Source of the DNA: Okapia johnstoni
Taxonomy: Eukaryota > Chordata > Mammalia > Artiodactyla > Giraffidae
Assembly: GCA_024291935.2 (NCBI GenBank)
Contig: CM044310.1
Span: 85,907,713-85,971,712 of the forward strand
DNA: 64,000 bases
Direction of reading: 5' to 3'
Of this stretch, positions 54,640 to 64,000 are shown one piece after another. The notes under the pieces were generated by a model. That model saw only the letters and a program-made list of their open reading frames with translations. It was not told the DNA's origin and did no database searches. Numbering within the stretch: position 1 is the stretch's first letter; every line of letters starts with the position of its first letter. The translations under genes and the position numbers were made by a program.

Positions 54640-55305
54640 TTTATTTTATGGAGGTGAAATTTACATAAGACAATTATGTAAATTTTATACTTAAATTTCA
54701 GTGTCACGTAGTACATTGAAACGTGGCACATCCATCACCTCTATTTAGTTCCAAAACATTTTTTTACCACCTCATATCCATAAAGCAGTCCCTCCTGAGT
54801 CGTCGCCCTAGCCTAGTCCCTGACAACCACTAATATGCTTTTTGTCTCCAAGGATTTACCTATGCTGGATAGTTCATGTAAGTGTAATCAATCAGTATGT
54901 GACCTTCAGCGTCTGGTTGCTTTCACTTAGCATTTATCTATGTTGCAGCATTTGTCAGCCCTTCACACCTTATCGAGACTAAATAATATTCCACTTATCG
55001 ACTACATTAAAAAAATACTATTCATCCATCAATGAACTTTCGGTTGCTTTTCGCATTTGCCTGTTGAATAATGCTTCTGTGGTCTTGTAGGTACCCATGC
55101 TTGTGTGGGTTCCCTCTTTTCAATTATTTTTGTGCATTTACTTAAGAGTGGAATTTCTGGGTTATGTGGTGATTCTGTGTTTCATTTTAAGTTTACACCA
55201 GCTGTGTTAGAGTGGTTCCAACTTCTCACCAACACATGTTATTTTCCATTTTTTTGGTTATAGCCATCCTATTGGATGTGAAGTGGTGCCTTATAATTTA
55301 CTTTT
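54640..55305 (-). mobile_element. Old L1 (L1M) 3' end
   Basis: Reverse complement of L1 3' text: GGAGGTGAAATTTACATAAG, CCTATGCTGGATAGTTCATG, TTTCACTTAGCATTTATCTA, AAGAGTGGAATTTCTGGGTT, CATCCTATTGGATGTGAAGT. Confidence 0.85.
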
Positions 55306-55584
55306 TTAGCAGTGACGGGGAGGGAGATGGTTTTAGGGGTCTGAGTGGTTCACATTCCTGAGAAATGGCTTTGTAATGCTCCTCAGCCATAACCAGTGCT
55401 GCCTGTTCTTGAGTGTGTTCTAAGCGTGCTCCCTGAAGAGATTCTGAGAGGCAGGCATGCCTCTTCCCATCCACAGCTCCTCCCTCACCCCACAAGAGCT
55501 GGGGCCTCTGAGGTTGGTGGGAACTCCCCCACCTGAGTCTGTCTTCCCTCATTCCTGAGTTGAGGGAAGGGTAGACTCTAAAGG

Positions 55585-55711
55585 CAATGGCACCCCACTC
55601 CATTGCTCTTGCCTGGAGAATCCCAGGGACAGGGGAACCTGGTGGGCTGCCATCTATGGGGTTGCACAGAGTCGGACACGACTGAAGTGACTTAGCAGCA
55701 GCAGCAACAGC
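55585..55711 (+). mobile_element. BovA monomer SINE with target-site duplication
   Basis: CACCCCACTCCATTGCTCTT to GAAGTGACTTAGCAGCAGCA. Perfect 12-bp duplication AGACTCTAAAGG at 55573-55584 and 55712-55723. Confidence 0.96.
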
Positions 55712-55744
55712 AGACTCTAAAGGTGCTTCTTTCTTTCTGGTTGA

Positions 55745-56047
55745 GTGCTGGGTCTCCGTTGCTTTGCCCAGGCTTTTCTCTAATTTGGGAGGATGGGGGC
55801 TACTCTTTAGTTGTGGTGTGCAGGCTTCTCATTTCGGTGGCTTCTCTTGTTGGGGAGCACTGTGGGTGCTCTAGGCACGCTGGCTTCAGTAGTTGCAGCA
55901 CGCGGGCTCAGTAGTTGTGGCTCGCTGGATCTAGAGTTTGGTCTCAGTAGCTGTAGCCACCGGGGTTAGTTTCTCCATGGTATGTAGGATCTTCCCAGAC
56001 CAGGGATCGAACCCATGTCCTCTGCATTGGCAGGCGGATTCAGGGAA
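55745..56047 (-). mobile_element. CHR-type SINE, long form
   Basis: Plus-strand GGGGGCTACTCTTTAGTTGT, GTGGCTTCTCTTGTTGGGGA, CCAGACCAGGGATCGAACCC; the head is cut short at GGCGGATTCAGGGAAGT by an internal deletion. Confidence 0.9.
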
Positions 56048-56880
56048 GTACTAAAGGTTCTTCTGTGAGAGAAACTGGGATCCTCTCTTCTGCTCCTGCA
56101 TTTCCTGCACCATGTTGCTGCCTCCAAGATGGCGGATGGGGTGGAGGGCCAGGCAGAGCTGCCAGGGTTTCAGGTAGAAAGTTCCCGGGTCTCCTGTCAG
56201 CTGCGACTGGGTTCTGGCCTTGGGGAGTGAAGAGACCCAGACCAGGCCTGGGAAGGTGGTCACCCTGACCGGAGTCTGCTTCCAGTCAGCTTTCTCTCCT
56301 GCCTCTCAGTCTTTCCTCAGAGCCCCAGGGAGGCAGTTCCCTCCCCTTCAGGCCTTTCCCTGTGTTTTTGGTTCTCTGTCTGAGAACCAAGCCCAGCCCC
56401 CACCACCAACATGGGTCTGAGTCTGTGCCCAGCTTTTGGTCCTTGGACTGCTGTCTGTAAAAACGGAGGAATCTCTGTCCGTGTCATTGGATTCCACTCT
56501 GCTCTGGATGGAGGCTGGTTTTGGATTTGGTGGCCCTCAGCCCTTCCGTTTCCCCTCAGCAGTTGCTGCCATGCTCTTCGTGACCTGCAAGACCAGGTCT
56601 AGCTCAAACGGCTCCAAAGTGCCCAGGACACCTGCTTGGACTCTGAGCTGGGTGGACTGGAAAGTGGTGGCCCAGGAGAGGAGGGTTTGGACACCATAGA
56701 CTTGTAGAGCTTTGAGACCACATCTCTGACCTTCTAGGTCCTTTGGACAAGGCAATGGCCATCAATTCCAGGTTTTCTGAAACATACTGACTGGCATGAG
56801 CTCTAAGCCACCCATCATTCCTTTTCACTGGGACACACCCCAGTCCGCCAGCCACTTCAGCTCCTCCTTCATCTCCTTTA
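56048..56880. other. Unique sequence
   Basis: No gene or clear transposon recognised; several short open frames without motifs. Confidence 0.4.
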
Positions 56881-57012
56881 CTTAATTTATTTTTTTTTGG
56901 TCCTGCCATATGGCATATGGGATCTTATTTCCCCAACCAGGGATTGAATTCGAGCCCCCTGCACTGGAAGTGTGTGGAGTCTTAACCACTGGACCGCTAA
57001 GGAAGTCCATTT
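56881..57012 (-). mobile_element. CHR-type tRNA SINE with target-site duplication
   Basis: Plus-strand ATGGGATCTTATTTCCCCAA, CTTAACCACTGGACCGCTAA. Direct repeat ATCTCCTTTA at 56871-56880 and 57013-57022. Confidence 0.92.
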
Positions 57013-57389
57013 ATCTCCTTTATTAATAACCCTCTCCATCCCCCTTGTCATTCCAAGCAAGGCTCAAACCCTTCTGTAGCCTGGACTCCAGTGGGAGGTG
57101 AAATGGCTGAGGAAACGGGGGTAGGGGGGCACCTGGCACACACACCTTGTTTCCAGATGTCTGGGACCATCTCAGGCCAGCTTTCGCTAGACCCCTCACT
57201 TGGATGAGAGTTCATGAGAACCCAGCTGCTCTCTGTACTCCTCTCCTTGGGGGGCAGGATCTACTAGAATGAGGCCCTCACATGCTAAGGTTGCAAACCT
57301 GCCTCGTCTCTCTTTACTCCCAGGTTATCCCTTTAAAAGCAACCATAATACCTCCCCCAAGAACTTGATCAGTTTAAAAAAATTTTTTT

Positions 57390-58140
57390 GGTCATTACAA
57401 GAGTCATGTTTTCTGGGAGATTGACAAGCCGAAACAAACAAAAATTAAAACAGAGAAAAGCACCTATAATTCTGTCAGCCAGCGTTAACCCTTTTTACAT
57501 GATGGTAATGACAGCAAGAACCACCCCTTACTGAACATTTATTTGGTATCAGATATGCAGATGAATACTTTACATAGATCACTTTTATTTGACTGTCACA
57601 ACAGCTCTATGAAGTAGGGATTTTCTGCATTCTACAGACAAAGGTGCAGAGACTTAAAGAGAGGTTATATAACTTGCCCAAGGTCGCATAGCTTGTAAGA
57701 TGCAAACCTCAAACCTGTCTGCCTGCCTGCAAAGCACACCCATCTCTCAAACACTAGTCAAGTAAATATATTTATAGAAAACACTTTAATGGAATTAACT
57801 GTAGCTATTTCTCTGTAACCTGCTTCTGCTCCTTCATCTAACAACAGATAATTAATACCTTCCCTGGGTCACCGTGTTGTCTTTTGCAATATTATTTTAA
57901 GTGGCTGTTTAGTATCTCATTGTAGGCATGTTCGAAGGTTTGTTTAGCTAATCCCCTATTGTTGGGCATGCAGGCTGTTTCTAAAGTTTTTGTTCTTATA
58001 AACAACACTGCAAAGAACAGCCCTGTGCTTTTTTTTTTTTTTTTTTTTAATTTGGCCACAGTTCACTGTAGGTTTCTTGCAGATAAATTCCCAGAGGGAG
58101 AGGTTGGGAGAGAGGGGGCATGGTTTTGTTTTTTAAATGT
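57390..58140 (-). mobile_element. Old L1 (L1M) 3' sequence with internal MIR
   Basis: Right part matches reversed L1 text: TTAGTATCTCATTGTAGGCA, CTAATCCCCTATTGTTGGGC, GGTTTCTTGCAGATAAATTC. Left edge is uncertain. A T21 run lies at about 58029-58049. Confidence 0.6.
57530..57745 (+). mobile_element. MIR SINE
   Basis: TTGACTGTCACAACAGCTCT, CATTCTACAGACAAAGGTGC, TATAACTTGCCCAAGGTCGC. Confidence 0.88.
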
Positions 58141-58149
58141 ATGTAACAT

Positions 58150-58370
58150 CGTTGGATCAATTACATATAATTTGTGAATACAAGTTGTGCCATTCACCGA
58201 GGGAAGGTTGACACCTTTCCTGACTTGCTGAGATTTGCACAACCTGGAATTAGATGGGTTGTAAACAAGCCTTCTAATAACCCTAGATTATCTGTGGCTA
58301 TTGTCAGGTCATGTAGAGGTGGTAATTTATTAAGCAGAGTTTTCAAATGCGTCCAAGTACCCTGGGGTGG
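58150..58370. promoter_or_regulatory. Candidate conserved non-coding element
   Basis: Repeat-free block with GATCAATTACATATAATTTG, GGAATTAGATGGG, GTAAACAAGCC (forkhead-like), CTAATAACCC, TTATCTG and GGTAATTTATTAAG. Judged on composition only. Confidence 0.4.
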
Positions 58371-59021
58371 AGTTGAGCGTGGGAGGGGCTCAGGGAGGAA
58401 GAGGTGGAGCTGTGGTATTTGGGGGGAGCTGGTAGGCAGCTGGTGGCCATTTGTCTTGCGGCTGGCTCACTTCACCACCCTTTCTATCTGATGTCAAGCT
58501 GAAGAAACTGCCCGGGGAGGGAGCTGCCCCCCAGCTGCTAGGGGGAAGAGATGGAGCAGCAAGGGTGGAGGCCATCCGGGCATGCGGAGGTTAACAAGTC
58601 CTGCCCTGTTCCTACAAGGCGGTGGGTGCCGTTTCAACATGGTTATTATGCTGCTTTAGCAGCCAAGAAACACCAGCTGGTGATGGTGAAATGCCACAGA
58701 AGAATTTCTTCAGGGAAGTTATTTACCAGCTAAACACTCGCTCATTCCATGAAGACTGTGGAGAAGGGGATTTTCTCAGTGCAGGAGGGACACCCTGCCT
58801 CCTGCTGTCCCCCCTGCCCCCCTTCCCTGTCCCTGTCCCCAAGACTCCCCTTACTGATCCAGTCACATTCTTTGGACATCACTTGTTTGATCACATTACT
58901 TGACTTCCAGGCCACCTGCTCCCTGAACAGACTGGAGGAGAGGCTGCGGGGTGGGGAATTAATGGGTACACACATCAGTTTAGCTGGAACAGAACCAGTT
59001 TGGTCTTAACTCTGATTGTTC
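58371..59021. other. Unique sequence
   Basis: No gene or clear repeat recognised. Confidence 0.35.
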
Positions 59022-59238
59022 GGCTTCTCAGGTGGCTCAGCAGTAAAGAGTCTGCCTGCCAGTGTAGGAGACGCAAGAGACATGGGTTCAATCTCTGGGT
59101 CGGGAAGATCCCCTGGAGAAGGAAATGGAAACCCACTCCAGATTCTTGCCTGGAAAATCCTGTGGATAGAGGAGCCTGGCGGGCTACTGTCCATGGGGTC
59201 CCAAAGAGTCAGACATGACAGAGTGACTGAGCACACAC
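59022..59238 (+). mobile_element. Bov-tA SINE
   Basis: Head GGCTTCTCAGGTGGCTCAGC, B box GGGTTCAATCTC, end GTCAGACATGACAGAGTGAC. Confidence 0.95.
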
Positions 59239-60013
59239 ATGTACTGGTTGTTCCATGAGACGTATGGCCCAATTTTCTGGATGGACAGGGCAGGTGGGTA
59301 CAAGGAGACAGTCTCTGACCAGTAGGACTTTCCTTCAAGTGGGGCAACAAATTTGAGCACTGGGAGGAGACTTTCTCATTGCCTTGGCCCCAAAGTGTAG
59401 TCTCTTGACAGCAATGGGCTCACACGTCTCTCTGAGGTTTTTCCTCACTCAAGTCTCTCAGCACATAGTCGTGTCCTCAGGAAACCCTGGACGCCATTCG
59501 AGAGCCTCTGTTGCGGTCATGTAACTGTTCTTTTTTTATGTCTCTCTACTCACCCTGCTGGAAGGGGTCAGGGATTGTGTGTGCTTCATGTCCACAGCCC
59601 AGGGTCTGGCTCAGGGTCTGGCATGTGTAGATGTTTAATAAATATTTGAGGGAAGAAGTGAGTCGTAAAATCATAATAACTCAGCTCAATGTCTGGGTAT
59701 TTATAGACTTTCTCCTCTGGAAGCTTCTTCTGGAATGTCCAGAGAATAGAGTACATCCAAGACAGAGTAATCCAGGGTAAATCCAAAATAGAGCAAAGCC
59801 AAGGGACACACAGACTCTCAGAAGGGGCGAAGTTTTCTTACACCTTTGAATAACTCTTTTCGACAAATGTGTTTTTCCTTCTATATTTTCCATCTTTGTT
59901 CTTATTTCCTTTAGCCATGGACTTTACTGTCTGAAGATGCACAACTGTTATTCCACACACAAATTTTAATTTCTTACAAACTCTGTCCCACTTTGCTAGG
60001 TCACTTCATGCTG
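59239..60013. other. Unique sequence
   Basis: No gene recognised; 59580-59650 resembles a MIR tail (TCAGGGTCTGGCATGTGTAG then AATAAATATTTGAGG). Confidence 0.4.
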
Positions 60014-60070
60014 TGCTGTGTGGTGCTTAGTCGCTTCAGTGGTGTCCCGCTCTTTGTGACCCCATGGACT
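60014..60070 (-). mobile_element. BovA SINE tail fragment
   Basis: Plus-strand GTGCTTAGTCGCTTCAGTGG and TCTTTGTGACCCCATGGACT. Confidence 0.85.
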
Positions 60071-60136
60071 TCACTCTCCATTTTATGCCACATTTCCATC
60101 AAAAAGTGTTTCCCCAAACCACAATCTGCCTGATTG

Positions 60137-60364
60137 TGCGTTGTTGTTCAGTTGCTAAGTTGCGTCTGACTCTGCGACCCATGGACTGTAGCCCACCAGC
60201 CTCTTCTGTCCATGGGACTTTTCAGGCAAGAATACTGGAGTGGGTTGCCATTTCCTTCTCCCGAGGATCTTCCTGACCCAAGGATCGAACCTGTGTCTCC
60301 TGCATTGCAGGGCGTCTCCTGCATCAAACATGGATTCTTTACCGCTGAGCCACCAGGGCAAGCC
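60137..60364 (-). mobile_element. Bov-tA SINE with internal duplication
   Basis: Plus-strand TTCAGTTGCTAAGTTGCGTC to CCGCTGAGCCACCAGGGCAA. The phrase GTCTCCTGCAT occurs twice (about 60295 and 60315), a small tandem duplication inside the head. Confidence 0.93.
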
Positions 60365-60959
60365 TTGTGGGGATGGGTCTTATTAACTGGCTTCCTGAAA
60401 AGCTGACCAGGCTGAGGACTCCCTGGAGTCTCTACCCCAGCTTTTGTGCATTAAAGAAAATTCTACCTGGTCACTTCTTTAACTACAGTGTGATTCACTT
60501 GAATAATTTTTAAAAAGAAGTAACTGATGTTAAATCCCTGATGACTCTTCCATGCAGGTGTGCTGCCTCTGATGGGGGCAGAGGTTGTGACAAAATCACT
60601 TCTTCTCCTCCCTGAAGTGACACAGTCAGGCCAAGCTGGTGGGTGACAGGGCGCCTCTGAGGCCTCCACCCCCGTGTCCTTCACAAGGACGTGCCCAGTG
60701 TCCAGCATGGCAGCTTTGTCAGGCAGTGAACTCAGGGCAGAGGAGGGTGGAGGGACAGGCATTGGCTGCCAGCAGCAGGGTATGCAAGACGCTGAGGGCT
60801 TTAGCGTGAAGGACCAGATCTCTCCAGGAGGATTCATAGTCTGGGCTGATGCCAGAGGAGACAGGAAGTGTAGTAAATGGGGTAGCCACTGTTTCTCCAG
60901 TTAAATGTTTGTTTTCTGTGGCAGTCAGGGCTGGGGATGTGTTCTGGTTTTTGGTTTTT
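60365..60959. other. Unique sequence
   Basis: No gene or clear repeat recognised. Confidence 0.35.
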
Positions 60960-61603
60960 TTTTTGATGATTTGCATATCATAAAATTCACCCCTTTAAAC
61001 TATGCAACTTAGTGGTTTTTTTCCACAAAGTTGTGAAACTATCACTACTGTCTAATTCCAGCAACCCCCAAGGAATTCTCATTGCCCCCAAAAGAAATCC
61101 CAAGCCTGTTAGCAGTCATTTTCTATTCTTTCCTCATCCCAGCCTCTGACGACCACGAATCTACTTTCTGTCGTGATCGATTTGTTTAATCTCGGCATTT
61201 CATTTAAGTAGAATCCTACAACTTCTGTGTCTGGCTTCTTTGACTCTGCACAATGTTTTCAAGGTTCATCCATGTCACAGAATTTATCCAGACTTCATGC
61301 CTTTCTATGACTGAATGAATATCTGTGGACATTTCGATTGTTTCCACTTTTTCGTCCTTAAAAATAAGGCGGCTAATAATATTTGTGTAAAAGTTTCTGC
61401 ATGATATATGTTTGCAATTCTCTTGTGTGAATTCCCTTCAGAGTGAAAGTTCTGGGTCATAGGATAACTCCATGCTCAAGCTTCTAAGTGATTTCCAGAC
61501 TGTTTCTGAAGCAACAGCACCATTTTACATTCCCATCAGCAATGTGTGAGGATTCCAATTCCTCCACGCTTTATGTCCATCTTTTTGATTAGAGTCATCC
61601 TCA
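60960..61603 (-). mobile_element. Old L1 (L1M) 3' end
   Basis: Reverse complement of L1: ATATCATAAAATTCACCCCT, TTGTGAAACTATCACTACTG, CTGTGTCTGGCTTCTTTGAC, CACCATTTTACATTCCCATC. Confidence 0.9.
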
Positions 61604-61612
61604 AGGATGTGG

Positions 61613-61828
61613 CTGTGCTGTGCTTAGTCGCTTAGTCGTGTCCAACTCTTTGTGGCCCCATGGACTGTAGCCCTTCAGGGTCCTCTGTCCATAGGGATTC
61701 TTCAGTCAAGAATACCGCAGTGGGTTGCCATGTCCTTCTCCAGGGGATCTTCCCAACCTAGGGATCGAACCCAGGTCTCCCGCATCGCAGGCTGATTCTT
61801 TACCATCTGAGCCACTGGGAAAGTACCG
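61613..61828 (-). mobile_element. Bov-tA SINE nested in L1
   Basis: Plus-strand GCTTAGTCGCTTAGTCGTGT to CATCTGAGCCACTGGGAAAG. Short duplication AGGATGTGG at 61604-61612 and 61829-61837. Confidence 0.93.
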
Positions 61829-61894
61829 AGGATGTGGAGGGCAGGGGATATGCACTAGGTGATGCTTGTGATTAGGATGACCCAAGATGAATGG

Positions 61895-62211
61895 GCTTCC
61901 CTGATAGCTCAGCTGGTAAAGAATCTGCTTGCAATGCAGGAGACCCTGGTTCAATTCCTGGGTCAAGAAAATCCTCTGGAGAAGGGATAGGCTACCCACT
62001 CCAATATTCTTGGGCTTTCCTTGTGGCTCATCTGGTAAAGAATCCGCCTGCAATGCGGGAGACCTGGGTTTGATCCCTGGGTTGGGAAGATCCCCTGGAG
62101 AAGGGAAAGGCTACCCACTCTAGTATTTTGGCCTGGAGAATCCCATGGACTATATAGTCCATGGGGTCACAAAGGGCCGGACATGACTGAGTGACTTTTA
62201 CCTTTCACTTT
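61895..62211 (+). mobile_element. Bov SINE with two tandem tRNA heads
   Basis: First head GCTTCCCTGATAGCTCAGCT with B box GGTTCAATTCC, then a second head GGGCTTTCCTTGTGGCTCAT with B box GGGTTTGATCCC, then the BovA body ending GTCACAAAGGGCCGGACATG. A perfect 12-bp duplication CAAGATGAATGG at 61883-61894 and 62212-62223 brackets the whole, so it inserted as one unit. Confidence 0.96.
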
Positions 62212-62475
62212 CAAGATGAATGGAAGGGGGGAAACTGAAGTATTGGGAGCACCTCAGGGTACATCCCTAGGAGGTTTGGGGACATGTCCCATCACAGATG
62301 AGGCAGGCAGCATGTATGTTTACTACTGGCTTATAGCCCCAACACCTAGAATGAAGCAGCTACCTAAAAGTCATTCAACACTAAACTATGTGTTGAATAT
62401 AGGAATGACTGAATTAGTGAATCAAAGCCCCAGTCATTGGGGACCCAGTGAGCATGGAAGTACTAGAAGATGGGT

Positions 62476-62702
62476 GCATGCGTGGGTGTCAAGTCACTTC
62501 AGTAATGTCTGACGCTCTGCAACCTCGTGGACTGTAGCCTGCCAGGCTTCTCTGTCCATGGGATTTTCCAGGCAAGAATACTGGAGTGGATTGCCATGCT
62601 CTCCTCCAGGGGAATCTTTCCGACTCAGGGATCGAACTTGCATCTCTGACGTCTCCTGCATTGCAGGCAGATTCTTTACCACTAGCGCCACCTGGGAAGC
62701 CA
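62476..62702 (-). mobile_element. Bov-tA SINE
   Basis: Plus-strand AAGTCACTTCAGTAATGTCT to CACTAGCGCCACCTGGGAAG. Confidence 0.94.
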
Positions 62703-63799
62703 AGGAGATGGGTATATGCTATATATTCCAGAAGAGAACCACTCCTCCTAGAATCTTATCCTCAGTCTTTTGCTTTTTTTGTAATGGAGAAAGATGTAGC
62801 TTTAACCTTTCTTGTAAACAAGGCAAAGAAGTTGGTAAGGAACGGGTGGGAAGGGACTGCGGCTTGCACTGCAGAAGCATCGAGCTGTGAATTGTGGCTC
62901 AAAACAACCCCAAGGACAACATCCCCAGAGAGGCTTTGGCAACCACTGAACTGTTCCGCTGTTGCACCTGACTTCCCAAACTGGCCTTCCGTGGGAACGT
63001 TCAGCTTCAGATGTCTTTTCTCTTGTCTCCTTTCAGATCTTTCTTTGCAGAGGTAGCTGTGATTCTCGCGTCCTATGGCAAAGGAGAGGACAGCCACTTG
63101 ACTGCTGAGCCTCCTTCCAGCATGAGCTCGCTGGCTCTTCCTGGGATGGTTATGTAGGTGCAGTAGGGGCAGCAGAGCTGAAAGCCTACAGATGCTGTGT
63201 TTCTTGAGGCTTGGTACTGAGGAGGGGTAGGGTGCTAAAGGGGCCACTTGCTGTGTGAACAGAAATGTTTCAGGCAGAACACTTAGTGCAATAATAATAA
63301 TAACAGTTCTAGTTACAGAATATTTTATATATGCTAGATTCTGCCCAGAGTACTTTATATAATCTGGTGATGGCTGTTGATTGTCTTCCTGGAGTAGATA
63401 CTCCCTGCTTCCTCCTTATTCCTGTTAATAGAGGACCAGAGGATAAAGTGAGATAGGTACCTCATTCCTTTTCCCCAAATATTTGTCTTCCCAGCATCCC
63501 TTGTAGCTAGAATTGGTCACGTGATCCAGTGCTGGCCAATAAGATGGAAGAAATGCTGGGTGGTCTCTTTAAAAAAAAAAGATGTGGGGATGGAAGTCCT
63601 CTATACTGAAGATTCTGCATTCAGGTCTCCTGCAGCCCCCTTGTGACTATAAGAAGGGGAAAGAAAGCCAACTAGATCGCAGAGCCGTTGAGCTAACCCT
63701 GAAGATGACTACTCCTGGCGTCTTATTATTCAAGAAAATATATTCTTTGTTGAAGTCACAGTAAATGAGACTTTCTGTCCCTTGATGCCAAAAAAACAA
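62703..63799. other. Unique or old-repeat-like sequence
   Basis: 63280-63380 (ATAATAATAATAACAGTTCT ... AGAGTACTTTATATAATCTG) looks like a decayed MIR; 63490-63760 has old LTR/MER character. No gene found. Confidence 0.4.
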
Positions 63800-63985
63800 T
63801 AGGCACATCTATTTTATCTGATTAATCCTCATAATCACCCCAAGTATGGTTATTTCCCCATTATAAATGAGATAATTCATGTTCAGAGAGGATAAGTTAC
63901 TCGTCCAAGTTCACACAGCCAGAATAAATAGGTGAGTCAGAATCTGAATGTAGGTCTGTCTCCAAGCCCTTCTTATTTTCACTGC
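63800..63985 (+). mobile_element. MIR SINE
   Basis: TGATTAATCCTCATAATCAC, CCCCATTATAAATGAGATAA, GTTCACACAGCCAGAATAAA in order. Confidence 0.9.
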
Positions 63986-64000
63986 TGCAAACCTCTGTCC

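Noticed and set aside
61895..62211. tRNA genes suggested by A- and B-box-like sequences
   Set aside because: They are the tRNA-derived heads of Bov SINEs; the same heads recur throughout the window joined to BovA bodies, and no cloverleaf with an intact anticodon arm was evident.

Overview
This window is mammalian nuclear DNA from a ruminant, most likely a bovid. The evidence is the dense set of Bov-tA/BOV-A2 SINEs, several BovB (RTE-type) LINE copies, CHR-type tRNA SINEs found in cetartiodactyls, artiodactyl-type L1 3' ends, and older MIR, L1M, hAT and LTR fossils. The species cannot be fixed from the sequence alone.

One protein-coding gene is supported: IRX3, an Iroquois TALE-homeobox transcription factor. 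It lies on the minus strand with coding exons at 8007-7740, 7570-6453, 6287-6221 and 5780-5726. Splice sites, homeodomain, acidic region, Iro box and C-terminus are all recognisable. As given, the reading frame is broken twice: in exon 1 near a C5 run at 7909-7913, and in exon 2 at a GAGAC tandem repeat at 6640-6649. The spliced coding length is 1508 nt, two more than 502 codons. All else about the gene looks intact, so base-call or assembly errors are the simplest explanation; a real loss-of-function allele is not excluded.

Layout: 1-5350 is repeat-poor sequence downstream of IRX3 (the FTO side in the human and mouse order). 5350-9320 is IRX3 and its CpG island. 9320-14300 is repeat-poor upstream sequence with blocks that look like conserved non-coding elements (11640-12030 and 13060-13600). 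14300-64000 looks like the IRX3-IRX5 gene desert: no gene was found, only layered transposon insertions, many bounded by visible target-site duplications, with islands of repeat-free, homeodomain-site-rich sequence, the best at 34100-34865. In known biology IRX3 is controlled by distant enhancers on both sides, so these islands are the most likely functional content outside the gene.

I found no CRISPR array, operon, phage, second gene or clear novel system. The most useful observations are the two IRX3 frame breaks, the candidate enhancers, a PBX/MEIS-like decamer occurring three times, SINEs with two tRNA heads inserted as single units, and a BovB codon that has decayed repeatedly. Repeat families and boundaries were judged by eye; boundaries are approximate unless a target-site duplication is given.
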